Source: Symbiodinium natans (taxonomy: Eukaryota > Sar > Dinophyceae > Suessiales > Symbiodiniaceae). From it: 61,899 nucleotides of DNA. The translations under genes were made by a program, and so were the position numbers. Below are positions 36,800-47,051 of this stretch, piece by piece. Under the pieces are notes generated by a model. That model was not told where the DNA came from and did no database searches. It worked only from the letters and a program-made list of their open reading frames with translations. Where the stretch lies: assembly GCA_905221605.1 (NCBI GenBank), contig CAJNDS010000248.1:1-61899 (forward strand). Reading direction: 5' to 3'. The stretch's first letter is position 1. Each line of letters starts with the position of its first letter.

Positions 36800-36899
36800 N
36801 NNNNNNNNNNNNNNNNNNNNNNNNNNNNNNNNNNNNNNNNNNNNNNNNNNNNNNNNNNNNNNNNNNNNNNNNNNNNNNNNNNNNNNNNNNNNNNNNNNN
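36800..36899. other. Assembly gap (100 N)
   Basis: Exactly 100 N between C runs, a conventional scaffold gap size. Its true length is unknown. Confidence 1.
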
Positions 36900-36909
36900 C
36901 CCCCCCCCC

Positions 36910-36972
<63 letters not shown>

Positions 36973-37024
36973 CCAAGGCCAGGCCAGGCCCTGGAAGGCC
37001 CCTAAAACGCAGCGAGGTCTTTGG

Positions 37025-37545
37025 AAAGACGCTTCGAGTGAAAAACAATGAGAAGGCCCTCCGGCCGAAGACACCCCCCAACGCAAACGCCGATTTGGCT
37101 CTCGCAAGCTTCTGGACCTGTTTAGCAAAGGGTCTATCGCCATACAACCTTTACGCTCCCGCAGAGAGAAGAAAAACAATGAGAAGGCCCTCCGGCCGAA
37201 GACACCCCCCAACGCAAACGCTGATTTGGCTCTGGTGAGCTTCTAGACATGACTCTCACAAGGCCTGTTCATATCAACGCCGTGACACCCCGACGTCGAG
37301 AATAGAAACAATGAGAAGGCCCTCCGGCCGAAGACACCCCCCAACGCAAACGCTGATTTGGCTCTGGTGAGCTTCTAGACATGACTTTCACAAAGCCTGT
37401 TTCCTGTAACACCATGACATCCCGACGTCGAGAATAGAAACGATGAGAAGGCCCTCCGGCCGAAGACACCCCCCAACGCAAACGTTCATTTGGTTCTCGC
37501 AAGCTTCTAAACATGACTTTCACAAGGCGTGTTTATAGCAACAAG
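37025..37545 (+). repeat. 132-bp tandem repeat, four copies
   Basis: The core ATGAGAAGGCCCTCCGG recurs with starts at about 37045, 37176, 37308 and 37440, giving spacings of 131-132 bp. On the minus strand it reads RLRWGVSSAGGPSH.., so it could derive from coding or transcribed sequence. Confidence 0.9.
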
Positions 37546-37678
37546 CCTGAGTGCAGAAGTGTTTGGATGTGGGCTGGCTTTGGTTTGGCTGGCTCTGGTT
37601 TGGTTCGTTTTGAGTAGTGTTTGGGTGGTCTTGGGGTGGGCATGTCTGCACACAGGTGCGTACAGCTGAACAATGCTA

Positions 37679-37966
37679 CACCCTAAACCCTAAACCCTAA
37701 ACCCTAAACCCTAAACCCTAAACCCTAAACCCTAAACCCTAAACCCTAAACCCTAAACCCTAAACCCTAAACCCTAAACCCTAAACCCTAAACCCTAAAC
37801 CCTAAACCCTAAACCCTAAACCCTAAACCCTAAACCCTAAACCCTAAACCCTAAAAACCCTAAACCCTAAACCCTAAACCCTAAACCCTAAACCCTAAAC
37901 CCTAAACCCTAAACCCTAAACCCTAAACCCTAAACCCTAAACCCTAAACCCTAAACCCTAAACCCA
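37679..37966 (-). repeat. Long uniform CCCTAAA array
   Basis: About 41 perfect 7-base units with a single AA insertion near 37857. Confidence 0.95.
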
Positions 37967-38537
37967 ACCCCCCCGCTTTTTAGCTTCTTTCAAAGCATGT
38001 GAATCTTGAAACCCATCATGCAAGCAAACTCATCATGCAAGCATTGAGTTTGCAAATGGGGGCGGGCTGCGCCCCCCCCCAACCCCCCCCGCTTGGGCTG
38101 CCCCCCCCCCCCCCCCCCCCAACCCCCCCGCTTTTTTAACCCTAAACCCTAAACCCTAATCCCTGGGTATATAGGGTTTATAGGGGAGGGCTCAGTACCC
38201 CCTCGACCCAAGAGGTTCCCGACCAGCAAGCCAGAAAAAAACTACAAAAAAAACGGAAAAAACTACGGAAAAAATCCCAGCCCATTTAGAGAACTGCCCC
38301 TACTCACATGTAAATTATTTTTTTGGGCAGCTTTTCTGTATCTTTGGCATCCCGAAGCGGTCCGTAACTTGAACCGACTCTCAGGGCAGGAACCCTTTTG
38401 AAGAACAGGGTGTTGGGTTAAGGGTTTAGGGTTTAGAGTTTAGGGTTTAGGGTAAGGATTTAGTAGGATGGAATACAAAGTTCAGTGCAATGTCCTGTTG
38501 AAACCACAGACAAAAAGTTGTCTGGTGATGGCAGTCA

Positions 38538-38715
38538 CTAAACCCTAACACCCCAACACCCCAACACCCCAACACCCCAACACCCCAACACCCCAACACC
38601 CCAACACCCCTAACACCCTAACACCCTAACACCCTAACACGCTAACACCCTAACACCCTAACACCCTAACACCCTATCACCCTAACACCCTAAAACCCTA
38701 ACACCCTAACACCCT
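38538..38715 (-). repeat. 8-base variant arrays (CACCCCAA, CACCCTAA)
   Basis: Two adjacent, separately homogenised variants. Confidence 0.9.
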
Positions 38716-38812
38716 AAACCCTAAACCCTAAACCCTGAACCCTGAGCCCTAGGCCCTTAGCCCTTAAACCTTAAACCCTAAACCCTTAATTCAACCCTAA
38801 ACCGACCCACAG

Positions 38813-38868
38813 ACTGAGGCGCTGGTCCGGGTGGAAAACTTCACACAAGCCCTGGAAGAGATTCTGCA
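38813..38868 (+). CDS. Coding island (TEALVRVENFTQALEEIL)
   Basis: Acceptor CCCACAG, donor GTAGTGATG. 18 codons of likely helix. C-strand before, G-strand after. Confidence 0.45.
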
Positions 38869-39714
38869 GTAGTGATGGGCCTGGGGGGGGGTGGGAATGG
38901 GGTTTGGGGTTTACGGTTTAGGGTTTGGGGTTTGGGGTTTAGGGTTTAGGGTTTGGGGTTATTCCCCACCCTCGGTGTGGGGTTGTTAGATTTTAAGCTC
39001 AACTCTTCTCCTCGCCCGCAACTCTTCTGCTCGCCCGGTCTACTCCTCGCTCATCCCTGGAGTGCCCAACCCCAAAGTGTCCCTGGAGTGCCCAACTCTA
39101 GAGTGTGCCTGGAGTCCCAACCTCAGAAAGGCCCAACCCCAGAGTCTCGCTAGGGTGCCCAACCCCAGAGTGTGCCCGGAGTGCCCAGCCCCAGAGTCTC
39201 CAACCCCAGAGTCTCCCTGGAGTGCCCAACCCCAGAGTCTCGCTGAAGTGCCCAACCCCAGAGCTAGAGTGCCCAACCCCAGAGTGTCCCCGGAGTGCCC
39301 AGCCCCAGAGTCTCCCTGGAGTGCCCAACCCCAAAGTCTCCCTCGAATGGCGCCCAACCCCCAGAGTGTTGCTGGAGTGCCCAACCCCAGAGTATCTCCA
39401 CCAAGAGCGGGTGGGGATGTTCGAAGTAAAATAATTTAGGTGCTTCGTTAGGTCCGTTAGGTATATAGGGACGATATAGGGTATGTATAGGGGTTGAATA
39501 GGGGAATAAGATCGCTTCGGGATCCCGAGATATGATGGGTTTGGCTTAGTGTATGATTGTGCTCACCTGGTTGAGGGTCTAGTAGGAGTTGCACTAACTC
39601 GGACTCAAATGCCCCCTTCTCACCAGCAGGAAAACCCCAAGGCCTTGCCAAACCCGACTGCCTAAGCTTTCATTCGCGTTCGCGAGGCCTCTGATCCCAA
39701 ACCCACTCCGCCAG
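38869..39714 (+). other. Intron-like interval with minisatellite
   Basis: G-strand tract (38900-38960), the 26-bp minisatellite, then unique DNA to CCGCCAG. Confidence 0.5.
39057..39398 (+). repeat. 26-bp minisatellite
   Basis: About 13 units of AGTGCCCAACCCCAGAGT plus an 8-base variable end. Both strands are open by chance. Confidence 0.9.
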
Positions 39715-39765
39715 CTCGAGTGCTTCGAGAAGCTCCTTGCATCGTTAACGACCCAACGCCACGCT
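39715..39765 (+). CDS. Coding island (LECFEKLLASLTTQRHAE)
   Basis: Acceptor CCGCCAG. Donor GTGTGAG at about 39772, or slightly later. The helical peptide is open. Confidence 0.35.
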
Positions 39766-40083
39766 GAAGCGTGTGAGCGTCCGTCAATACCAGGAGCCGG
39801 AGGAGCTGAGAAACCCTCATAAACCCCTCGCAGCCCTGTGATAAGCTTGATGAACCCTAAACCCTAAACCCTAAACCCTAAACCCTCTTCCCATTTTCGG
39901 GTTCCGACATTGACGGAGGCTCAGGCGACATCGGAGTCTGGCCGGCCCGCGAGGCTGAAAAAGAGCGTTCCCCACCGAGACGGGGCTCGGGGATGTTCGG
40001 GTTTTTGGGTGTTTTGGGGTTTAGGGGTTTAGGGGGTATTTGTTGATCGCCAACCGATTTTCTGTATACATATATATATGTAG

Positions 40084-40116
<33 letters not shown>

Positions 40117-40778
40117 TGTATGTATGTATGTATGTATGTATGTATGTATGTATGTATGTATGTATGTAGGTAATGCCCACTACGTACTGTAATGCAAGTT
40201 CCAATGGCCCAGGGTTTATGGGTGTTAGTGTCGAAGACCGGGTTAGTGGCCTCTGGTGTTTTTAAGGCTATTTTGGGGGTGGAGGGTTTGTTTTTTTTGC
40301 GGCGGAACGTTTTTTCGGTTGGTGAATTAAGGTTTCTGTTGTGGTTTGTGAGGGTTTAAGGAATCGGATGAGTGAGGCTCAGGGGACGAACAAACCCAAA
40401 CCCTAAAGACGAAACGACCCTCGTAGCTGAGACCTACCGGATCGAATGGGCATGTTCTTTGGGCTTTCGGCTTTAATTCTTCCTTTTGTAAAGCTCCACA
40501 TGAGCGTCAACGAACCTTTGTTCAGGGGACTTTGCAGACCCTAAACCCTAGCCTAGGCCTTGTTTTTGTTGATCGCTCCTTGGTTTTCTACAATGTCCTG
40601 AAAGGAGCCCTAAACCCTAAGCCCGAAGCCCTAAGGCCTAAGCCCTAAGCCCTAAACCCTAAACCCTAAACCCTAAACCCTAAACCCTAAACCCTAAACC
40701 CTAAACCCTAAACCCTAAACCCTAAACCCTAAACCCTAAACCCTAAACCCCAAGGGGTTGGAGGGCAAGGGCCGCTAG
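39766..40778 (+). other. Intron-like interval
   Basis: A short C-strand tract (39853-39886), a TATG microsatellite, unique DNA, and a long C-strand array (40605-40752). An open stretch at 39915-39985 was not assigned. Confidence 0.5.
40083..40168 (+). repeat. TATG microsatellite
   Basis: About 21 units of a 4-base repeat after TATATATA. Confidence 0.95.
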
Positions 40779-40865
40779 AACAAATCGAAGGCCGCGAGCG
40801 CCTGCGGAGGCAGCAGCGCCTTGCAAAGAGCTTCTTCAACGCCACGGAGGCACCCAAAAACATGG
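40779..40865 (+). CDS. Coding island (coiled-coil-like)
   Basis: It reads QIEGRERLRRQQRLAKSFF.., with C-strand array before and TTTAGGG directly after. Charged helix. Confidence 0.5.
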
Positions 40866-41296
40866 GGTTTAGGGTTTAGGGTTTAGGGTTTAGGGTTTAG
40901 GGTTTAGGGTTTAGGGTTTAGGGTTCGTAGAACACCTTCAGCCAGCAACCCTCGACCTGGTGTGGAAGGGGGGGCTGCAGGTTTACCTGAAAAAAGCCCC
41001 ACAAGCCCCGAGCCCTAAAACCGTGTTAAACCCTACCAGCCCGAAACCCTGAACCCTACAAACCCTGGTAGCCCCAATAGTCCCCAAAACCCCAAACCCT
41101 AAACCCCAAACCCCAAACCCCAAACTCGAAACCCGAAACCCCAAACCCCAAACCCTAAACCCCAAACCCCAAGCCCCAAGCCCCAAACCCCAAGCCCCAA
41201 GCCCCAAACCCCAACCCAAACCCCAAACCCTAAACCCTAAACCCCAAACCCCAAACCCTAAACCTGACACCTCTTCCCAACCCTGCCATCAAAAAG

Positions 41297-41395
41297 CCGG
41301 CAGCACACAAGCGCGCTGCGCAGGCGCTCGTGGAGACCTGCCTTGCGGCCTGGGCCCAGGCCACCGTGGACAACCGCCGGGCCCTCGGCCATGGC
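41297..41395 (+). CDS. Coding island (Ala-rich with central Trp)
   Basis: 33 codons, phase 0-0: AAQALVETCLAAWAQATVDN.. Acceptor CAAAAAG, donor GTTGGG. The ..LAAW....NRR pattern is reminiscent of Sfi1-type centrin-binding repeats (inference). Confidence 0.5.
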
Positions 41396-41949
41396 GTTGG
41401 GTTTGGGGTTTGGGGTTTAGGGTTTAGGGTTGAGGGCTTCGGGTTTGGGGTTCAGGATTTCGGGTTGATTGAATAATTTGCAACCGTTCCATGCCCTGAA
41501 CCCAAATGGACCTTATAGTAGTAGCCCTGAGAGCTAACTTTTCATGGGGCGGCCCCCATTTACGTCCAGGTCCGCCTGAAAGGCCAGCAACCTAAACCCT
41601 AAACCCTAAACCACAAACACTAAACCCTAAACCCCTAAACCCTAAACCCTATGTTGGGGGTTTTCGGGGTTTTAGGGTTTGGGGTTTAAGGACTTATCTC
41701 CTAGGGGGGAGTCTACGGTGTCTTCTTGATCGGAGGCCCCTCACTCATCCTGCGTGCCCCTTGTAGAGCACTTCTATGCACCTTGTGCAACCCTAAACCC
41801 TAAACCCTAAACCCCAAATCCTAAACCCCAAACCCTCAACCCTCAACCCTCAACCCCCCCCCAAAAAAACCTATTCTGATCATTTAAGGCCTCTGTAGCA
41901 AGGCTTTAAGCCGGACTCCAGAGTGCACGACCCCCCTCACCGAGCACAG
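41396..41949 (+). other. Intron
   Basis: G-strand start (41396-41465), C-strand tracts (41590-41650, 41790-41860), acceptor CACAG. Confidence 0.5.
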
Positions 41950-42030
41950 CTGGACAGCATCAAGTCGGGAGAAAGGGGGCCGGAGCAGCTCAAGCTATCG
42001 AGCGTGCAAGCCTTCCTCAACCATGCCCCG
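41950..42030 (+). CDS. Coding island (LDSIKSGERGPEQLKLSS..)
   Basis: 27 codons, phase 0-0, acceptor GAGCACAG, donor GTTTAGGG. In phase with the island before. Confidence 0.55.
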
Positions 42031-43041
42031 GTTTAGGGGTCTAGGGTTTAGGCTTTAGGGGTTTAGGGTTTAGGGTATGTCACACGCACCGAGCTCTCCC
42101 TCCTCCGGCGGCGTGACGGGCATGTGGACTCAGGGACCCTGCGACTATTGCTTTCAAGGCGCAGGAGGCCGTCGTGCCCTGGATGCAGTGTGTAGAGAAA
42201 GATGAAGCCGCGTGGCCTGGCAAGGCCACTGCCCGTTTTGAAGGCCCCCCGCCGGGAAGAAGTCCCCTCATCTGTCCTTATGTACTGTTCGTGATTTCTA
42301 TGGCGGCCCCTCCCTGTAGGTTGCCCTATGAACCCCAAAGCCCAAACCCGAAACCCTAAACCATAAACCAGGTTCGCTTGTGGGATATTTCAAGTTTCCC
42401 TAATTGGGTTTGTTTATATATATATATATCTATACATACATTTGAGCATTGTTCAAAGGTTTAATGAGTAACCAAGCCAGTAAACCCAAGCCGTCACTTG
42501 AGAAATCCAGATCCCCGGCCCAGGCGTCACGCGCAAGAGGCCCCGAAACCGACGGGCCAGGGCCTGGGGAGCTGTGCAGTAGGTGTAAGGTTAAACAGTT
42601 AAACCCGAACCCATCCTACACCCGGGTTTGGGTTCAGGGTTGCGCGACTCGGAATCCCCGACCACGCACCAGCCCCTGACAAAGGTTCCCTCCCTGATGT
42701 TCCCGACATGCTTTGAGGGTTTAGGGTTTAGGGTTTAGGGCTTTTGGGGCTCGGGTTTCTTGGTGGAAGTTCCCTGCAATTCTCCTCGTGAGCCCATAGG
42801 ATTTCCAGCTACTTTCCCTACAGTCTGGGAGGGCCCTTGACTTGTCGTGAGATGATGCGAGACGTTGAAGGACCTTCGTTTTCAAAGCTAGGGTTTAGGG
42901 TTTAGGGTTTAGGGTTTAGGGTTTAGGGTTTAGGGTTTAGGGTTTAGGGTTTAGGGTTTAGGGTTTAGGGTTTAGGGTTTAGGGTTTAGGGTTTAGGGTT
43001 TAGGGTTTAGGGTTTAGGGTTCCCTGAACCTGAGCAGGCAG
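42031..43041 (+). other. Intron-like interval
   Basis: G-strand tract, unique DNA, a TA run (42415-42430), and a long uniform TTTAGGG array (42890-43020). Island 42514-42579 is open in several frames but its frame is unclear. Confidence 0.45.
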
Positions 43042-43083
43042 GAGATGCTACGAGAGCAGAAGCTGCGTGCCCGGGGGCCAAGG
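43042..43083 (+). CDS. Coding island (EMLREQKLRARGPR)
   Basis: 14 codons, acceptor AGGCAG, donor GTAGGG. Confidence 0.4.
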
Positions 43084-43217
43084 GTAGGGTTCGCTGACGC
43101 CGCGTCCTATGACGCCCATTAAGGGTTTAGGGTTTAGGGTTTAGGGTTTAGGGTTTAGGGTTTAGGATTTGTTTAGGGTTTAGGGTTCAGGGGATTCGGC
43201 AGGGGATGTGGGCTCAG

Positions 43218-43296
43218 GTGAAACTGCAACCTATGCGTCCCGTCTGCTTCTGTACTTCCGAAGTCCTGAGAGAATTCGCTGCAGAGGATGGAACAG
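43218..43296 (+). CDS. Coding island (VKLQPMRPVCFCTSEVLREF..)
   Basis: Acceptor GGCTCAG, donor GTGAGC (consensus-like). A shorter version could begin after CTGCAG. Confidence 0.4.
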
Positions 43297-43755
43297 GTGA
43301 GCATTACACCCTTTTTGCACCCAAGCATTTCTGAATCCCAAACCCTATAAGCCCCAAGCCGTAGACCGCAGACCCTAACTGCGTCCTTGTTCCCATGCAG
43401 TCGGAGTTTCAGTTCTCCTCCTTCCCCCCGCTTTTCGTGCTCAGATTTGAATCACAACAAGAAGCCCGAAGAAACACGAAACCCCACAGACCAACTCCCC
43501 GAGCGGGGGGCGGGGGGGGGGCGGGGGTCTTCAACCCCCAGAACCCTGAACACCCCTAAACACTAAACTCTAAACCCTAAACGCTATACACTAGACCCCT
43601 CAACACCCCTCAGCCTCAACACCCCTCAAAACCCCTCAAAACCCCTCAACACCCCTCAACACCCCTAAACCCCCAAACCCCTGAACCCTAAACCCCTAAA
43701 CCCCTGAACCCCTAAACCCCTAACCCTAAACCCTAAACCCTAAACCTTCTACCAG
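43297..43755 (+). other. Intron-like interval with possible exon
   Basis: An excellent acceptor (TTGTTCCCATGCAG, ends 43400) is followed by an open stretch SEFQFSSFPPLFVLRFE. Its donor and frame are uncertain. C-strand variants (43545-43745) then lead to CTACCAG. Confidence 0.4.
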
Positions 43756-43823
43756 GAGGTGGATCGGATTCTCCGCACCGGCGTCGGGCAGGGTGCGGAG
43801 CTGTACTGCATCCTCCAGGCTGG
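43756..43823 (+). CDS. Coding island (EVDRILRTGVGQGAELYCIL..)
   Basis: Acceptor TTCTACCAG. Followed at once by GGTTTAGGG repeats. Leaves two bases that fit the next island. Confidence 0.55.
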
Positions 43824-43824
43824 G

Positions 43825-44012
43825 GTTTAGGGTTTAGGGTTTAGGGTTTAGGGTTTAGGGTTTAGGGTTTAGGGTTTAGGGTTTAGGGTTTAGGGTTTAG
43901 GGTTTGTTTAGGGTTTAGGGTTTAGGGTTTAGGGTTTAGGGTTTAGGGTTTGGGGCTTAGGGCTTAGGGCTTAGGGTTTCTCATTCCTAGCTTACTCGTA
44001 GACGTCGTAGAG
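43825..44012 (+). other. Intron with long G-strand array
   Basis: TTTAGGG array (43825-43975), then a short end with CGTAGAG. Confidence 0.5.
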
Positions 44013-44053
44013 GCTGGACCCACTGAGTCAGATCGAGGTGCTCTCTGCCTTCA
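44013..44053 (+). CDS. Coding island (LDPLSQIEVLSAF)
   Basis: In phase with 43756-43823. Ends at GTTTAGGG. Confidence 0.5.
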
Positions 44054-44443
44054 GTTTAGGGTGCAGGGTTTAGGGTTTAGGGTTTAGGGTTTAGGGTATG
44101 GGGGTTCACAAAAACTGGGGGCCCCTAATATAAACCCCCAAACAGGAGGATCCCATATAATCATAAGGACCCCAGTGCGGTCGGTGCCCCTAAGTTCGGA
44201 AACCCCCATATGGGTTGCGCTTGTTTAGGCTTGAGGCCCATGAAACGCCCAAGCTCCTTCCGCACCCCAAAATGCGGGACTTGTGTTTGGCTCTCGCAGC
44301 CTTAAACCTTTCAGCCCAGGGCTCCGAACCCTAAACCTTATATATATGTATATATATATATATATCTGTATATATATAAACCCTAAGCCCCAAACCCTAA
44401 CCCCCAAGCCCCCAACCCCCCAAGCCCGAAACCCGTCCTCCAG
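44054..44443 (+). other. Intron with MITE-like element
   Basis: GTTTAGGG start, the element at 44097-44210, TA repeats (44338-44378), C-strand end (44380-44440). Confidence 0.5.
44097..44210. mobile_element. MITE family 2, copy 1
   Basis: Perfect 10-bp inverted ends (TATGGGGGTT and AACCCCCATA), with looser inner similarity (TTCGGAAACC against GGTTCACAAAA). 114 bp. Confidence 0.65.
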
Positions 44444-44513
44444 GCCTGGCACCAGTGCATGGTCCAGCGTCAGACGGCCGTCCGGAGTCGCAGCAAGACG
44501 GCGGAGGCGGATG
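44444..44513 (+). CDS. Coding island (AWHQCMVQRQTAVRSRSK..)
   Basis: Acceptor CGTCCTCCAG, donor GTCGGGG. Leaves G for the next island. Confidence 0.5.
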
Positions 44514-44871
44514 GTCGGGGTTTTTGGGGCGAAGGGTTTCGGGTGAGTTGTGGGGACTTAGGGATTAGGGGGGGGACGGGGGGGGGGGGGGGGGTTTAGG
44601 GTTTAGGGTTTAGGGTGTAGGGTGTAGGGTTTAGGGTTTAGGGTCTAGGGTTTAGGGTTTAGGGTGAGGGGTATCATGAAATCCTGCGCAAGGCTTGGCG
44701 GAGAAGCGTTTGCCCACAGCATATTCGGAAGATGTTCTGGGGTGCGGCCAGGCTTCACAGTGACCTCACTGCTGGGGTTGCCCTATAAACCCTAAACCCC
44801 GAAACCCCCTAAGCCCTGCGCCTAGGCCGGGGCCGTAAAAACCGTAAGAGCTCTGCACCTTTTCGTAGCAG
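44514..44871 (+). other. Intron
   Basis: G-rich start with poly-G (44580-44594), G-strand repeats (44595-44670), unique core, short C-strand end, acceptor CGTAGCAG. Confidence 0.5.
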
Positions 44872-45029
44872 GAGATCCGGGGGTTAGCAAAGCTGGGCGA
44901 GAGGCCTTGTCCGCCTTGCGTGCGCTGAGTGCGGCAGCGCCGTTGCGTGCGCCGGGTTGCACTGGAGCCGTGTGCGCCTACACCTATACCAGCATCTCCG
45001 GGCCCTGGCTGTGCGAGTCCACAGAGCAA
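44872..45029 (+). CDS. Coding island, longest of the right half (52 codons)
   Basis: With the preceding G it reads GDPGVSKAGREALSALRAL.. to CESTEQ, open throughout, acceptor GTAGCAG and consensus-like donor GTATGAG. Not recognised. The N-half is Ala-rich helix. Confidence 0.6.
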
Positions 45030-45295
45030 GTATGAGAGCTGCTTTCAAATTTCGCCAACAGGGGGCCTGCGCCGTGAGCAGCATCTGCTAACAGGGTGCG
45101 CGGCAAACAGGTTTCTCGGCATTTTCCCCCCCCCCATCTTGTTTATAAGGCGAAAGTAGCACCTGATTGAAGCTTATGTTTGTTGATAAGGCGGGGGGTT
45201 GCGTAGGACCCCATGATGCGCAACCCTCAATCATCGGTCCGAATCCCAAAAGCCCAAATCCTCAACCTCGCGCTGTCTGCCGAAAGAGGTCCGGA

Positions 45296-45383
45296 ATGGC
45301 GCAGGCGGGAGAAGACACCGAACCCAGCCCCCTCAAAAAGACGCGACACGATGGACGGGAATCCATGGCGGTAGCAGAAACAT
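45296..45383 (+). CDS. Possible first exon of a further gene
   Basis: ATG 45296 (GGAATGG) starts MAQAGEDTEPSPLKKTRHD.., an acidic/basic disordered-type N-terminus. Donor possibly GT at 45371 or 45384. A C-strand array follows, so the end is uncertain. Confidence 0.4.
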
Positions 45384-45775
45384 GTGGACCCTAAACCCTA
45401 AACCCTAAACCCTAAACCCTAAACCCTAAACCCTAAACCCTAAACCCTAAACCCTAAACCCTAAGCCCTAAGCCCTAAGCCCCAAGCCCTAAGCCCTAAG
45501 CCCTAAGCCCTAAACCCTAAACCCTAAACCCTAAACCCCAAACCCCAAACCCCAAACCCCAAACCCCAAACCCTAACCCTAAACCCTAAACCCTAAACCC
45601 TAAACCTGGTTAGGGGCCATCCCCAAACTCTAATCCCCAAACCCTGAGCTAATGCACCCTGTTTAGAGGTCCCTGGTTTAGGCGTAGGGGGTATATTAGG
45701 GTGTCCCCTGACGATTTAAACTCTTCAGCCCCAAGCCTTATAAAGTCTATAGATGAACTGATGGAGAGCGACCAG
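45384..45775 (+). other. Intron-like interval
   Basis: C-strand arrays with CCCTAAG and CCCCAAA blocks (45388-45605), then unique DNA to GACCAG. Confidence 0.5.
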
Positions 45776-45852
45776 AGGCAGCTGCGCAATTCGCGGTGGA
45801 TCACCTGCGCTTGGCCTTCGCTGCCTGGTGCGGCTTCCTCAAGGCCATCCGG
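45776..45852 (+). CDS. Coding island (Trp-bearing helix)
   Basis: AAAQFAVDHLRLAFAAWCGF.., ending CGG|GTTTAGGG. LAFAAW....LKAIRAER across the next junction looks like an Sfi1-type repeat (inference). Confidence 0.55.
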
Positions 45853-46455
45853 GTTTAGGGTTTGGGGTTTAGGGTTTAGGGTTTAGGGTCTGGGTTTAGG
45901 GTTTAGGGTTTAGGGTTTAGGGTTTAGGGTTTAGGGTTTAGGGTTTAGGGTTTAGGGTTTAGGGTTTAGGGTTTAGGGTTTAGGGTGCAAGGGGCGAGGG
46001 GGGGGGGGAGGTAAGCGTAAAAAACTAAGCATCATTTCAATTTATTGACAGAGTGTATACATAACTGAAGAACTAACTAAATAAAAGATATATATATATA
46101 TATGTATATATATATACACGTGTGTTTTGCACCTGATACACATATAGAAATATCAGATACGTGATAACATGATTCTTTATGGCTCTAACATTTTACATAT
46201 GTACATGTCTATTGTTTACTCATTCGCGTATTTTCTCTCTGTAACCATGAACCCTCACCCCTAAACCCACCTAAACCCTAAACCCAAAACTACGGCACTG
46301 AGCGCCTCCCGAAACCCTGAACCCTACTCCCCAAACCCTAAACCCTAAACCCTAAACCCCAAACCCTAAACCCCAAACCCCAAACCCCAAACCCCAAACC
46401 CTAAACCCCAAACCCTAAACCCTAAACCCCAAACCCCAAGCCCTAAACCCCTCAG
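45853..46455 (+). other. Intron with inverted telomere-like ends
   Basis: TTTAGGG array (45853-45985), A/T-rich core (46015-46245) with TA repeats, CCCTAAA/CCCCAAA array (46260-46450), acceptor CCTCAG. It is a textbook case of the inverted plan. Confidence 0.65.
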
Positions 46456-46552
46456 GCCGAGCGCGCGGCCCAGGCCCAGCGGCTGCAAAGCGTGGAGCGG
46501 ACCGCGCTCGTGGGCAGCGGCCCCGGGATGGTTCGATCCACGGGATCCCGAG
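46456..46552 (+). CDS. Coding island (AERAAQAQRLQSVERTALVG..)
   Basis: Phase 0 start in frame with 45776-45852. Ends before GGTTTAGGG. Confidence 0.55.
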
Positions 46553-46963
46553 GGTTTAGGGTTGAGGGTTTAGGGTTTAGGGTTTACGGTTTAGGGTTTT
46601 TAGGGTTTTTAGGGCTTTTAGGGCTTTGAGGGTTTTCAGGGGTTTTTAGGGGTTTTTAGGGTTCTTAGGGTTCTTAGGGGTTCTTAGGGTTTTTAGGGGT
46701 TTTTGGTGTGTTTAGGGTTTTTAGGGTTTTGAGGGGGTTTTTAGTGTTTTTAGGGGTCTTTAGGGTTTTGAGGGTTTAGGGTTTAGGGTTTAGGGTTTAA
46801 AGGTTTTGGGGTTCTTAGGGTTTTTGGGGTTTTGAGGGTTTTTAGGGTTTTTGAGGGTTTTGAGGGTTTTGAGGGTTTTGAGGGTTTTGAGGGTTTTGAG
46901 GGTTTTGAGGGTTTTGAGGGTTTTGAGGGTTTAGGGTTTAGTTTTTAGGGTTTGGGGTTTGGG

Positions 46964-47051
46964 GTTGGGATGTCCCCCTTATATACTAGCAGTACTCAAT
47001 AGGGATTGTGGCAACCCTTGAAAAGGGCTGTGGGGATTAGGGGGAACATGC
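46964..47051. mobile_element. MITE family 1, copy
   Basis: GTTGGGATGTCCCCCTT at the left and AGGGGGAACATGC at the right. Inner GCAGTACTCAATAGGGATT resembles the other copies. Confidence 0.6.

Larger units (their letters stand above)
36066..38812 (+). other. Repeat-rich interval with assembly gap
   Basis: Dispersed element (36086-36202), G-strand variants (36240-36430), CAAG repeats, a 100-N gap, poly-C, a 132-bp tandem array, the longest C-strand array of the window (37679-37966), and CACCCCAA/CACCCTAA arrays (38538-38715). No gene seen. Confidence 0.6.

Noticed and set aside
36551-37212. Minus-strand Cys/Leu-rich proteins of about 200 aa
   Set aside because: They run through the N gap, CAAG repeats and poly-C.
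38538-38715. CRISPR-like regular repeats
   Set aside because: Contiguous short units without spacers; simple tandem repeats.
39040-39439. Proline-rich or Gly/Leu-rich proteins on both strands
   Set aside because: The 26-bp minisatellite is open in several frames on both strands by composition.
46515-46550. tRNA-like T-arm (GGTTCGATCC)
   Set aside because: No acceptor or anticodon stem can be formed around it, and the stretch is part of an open coding island.
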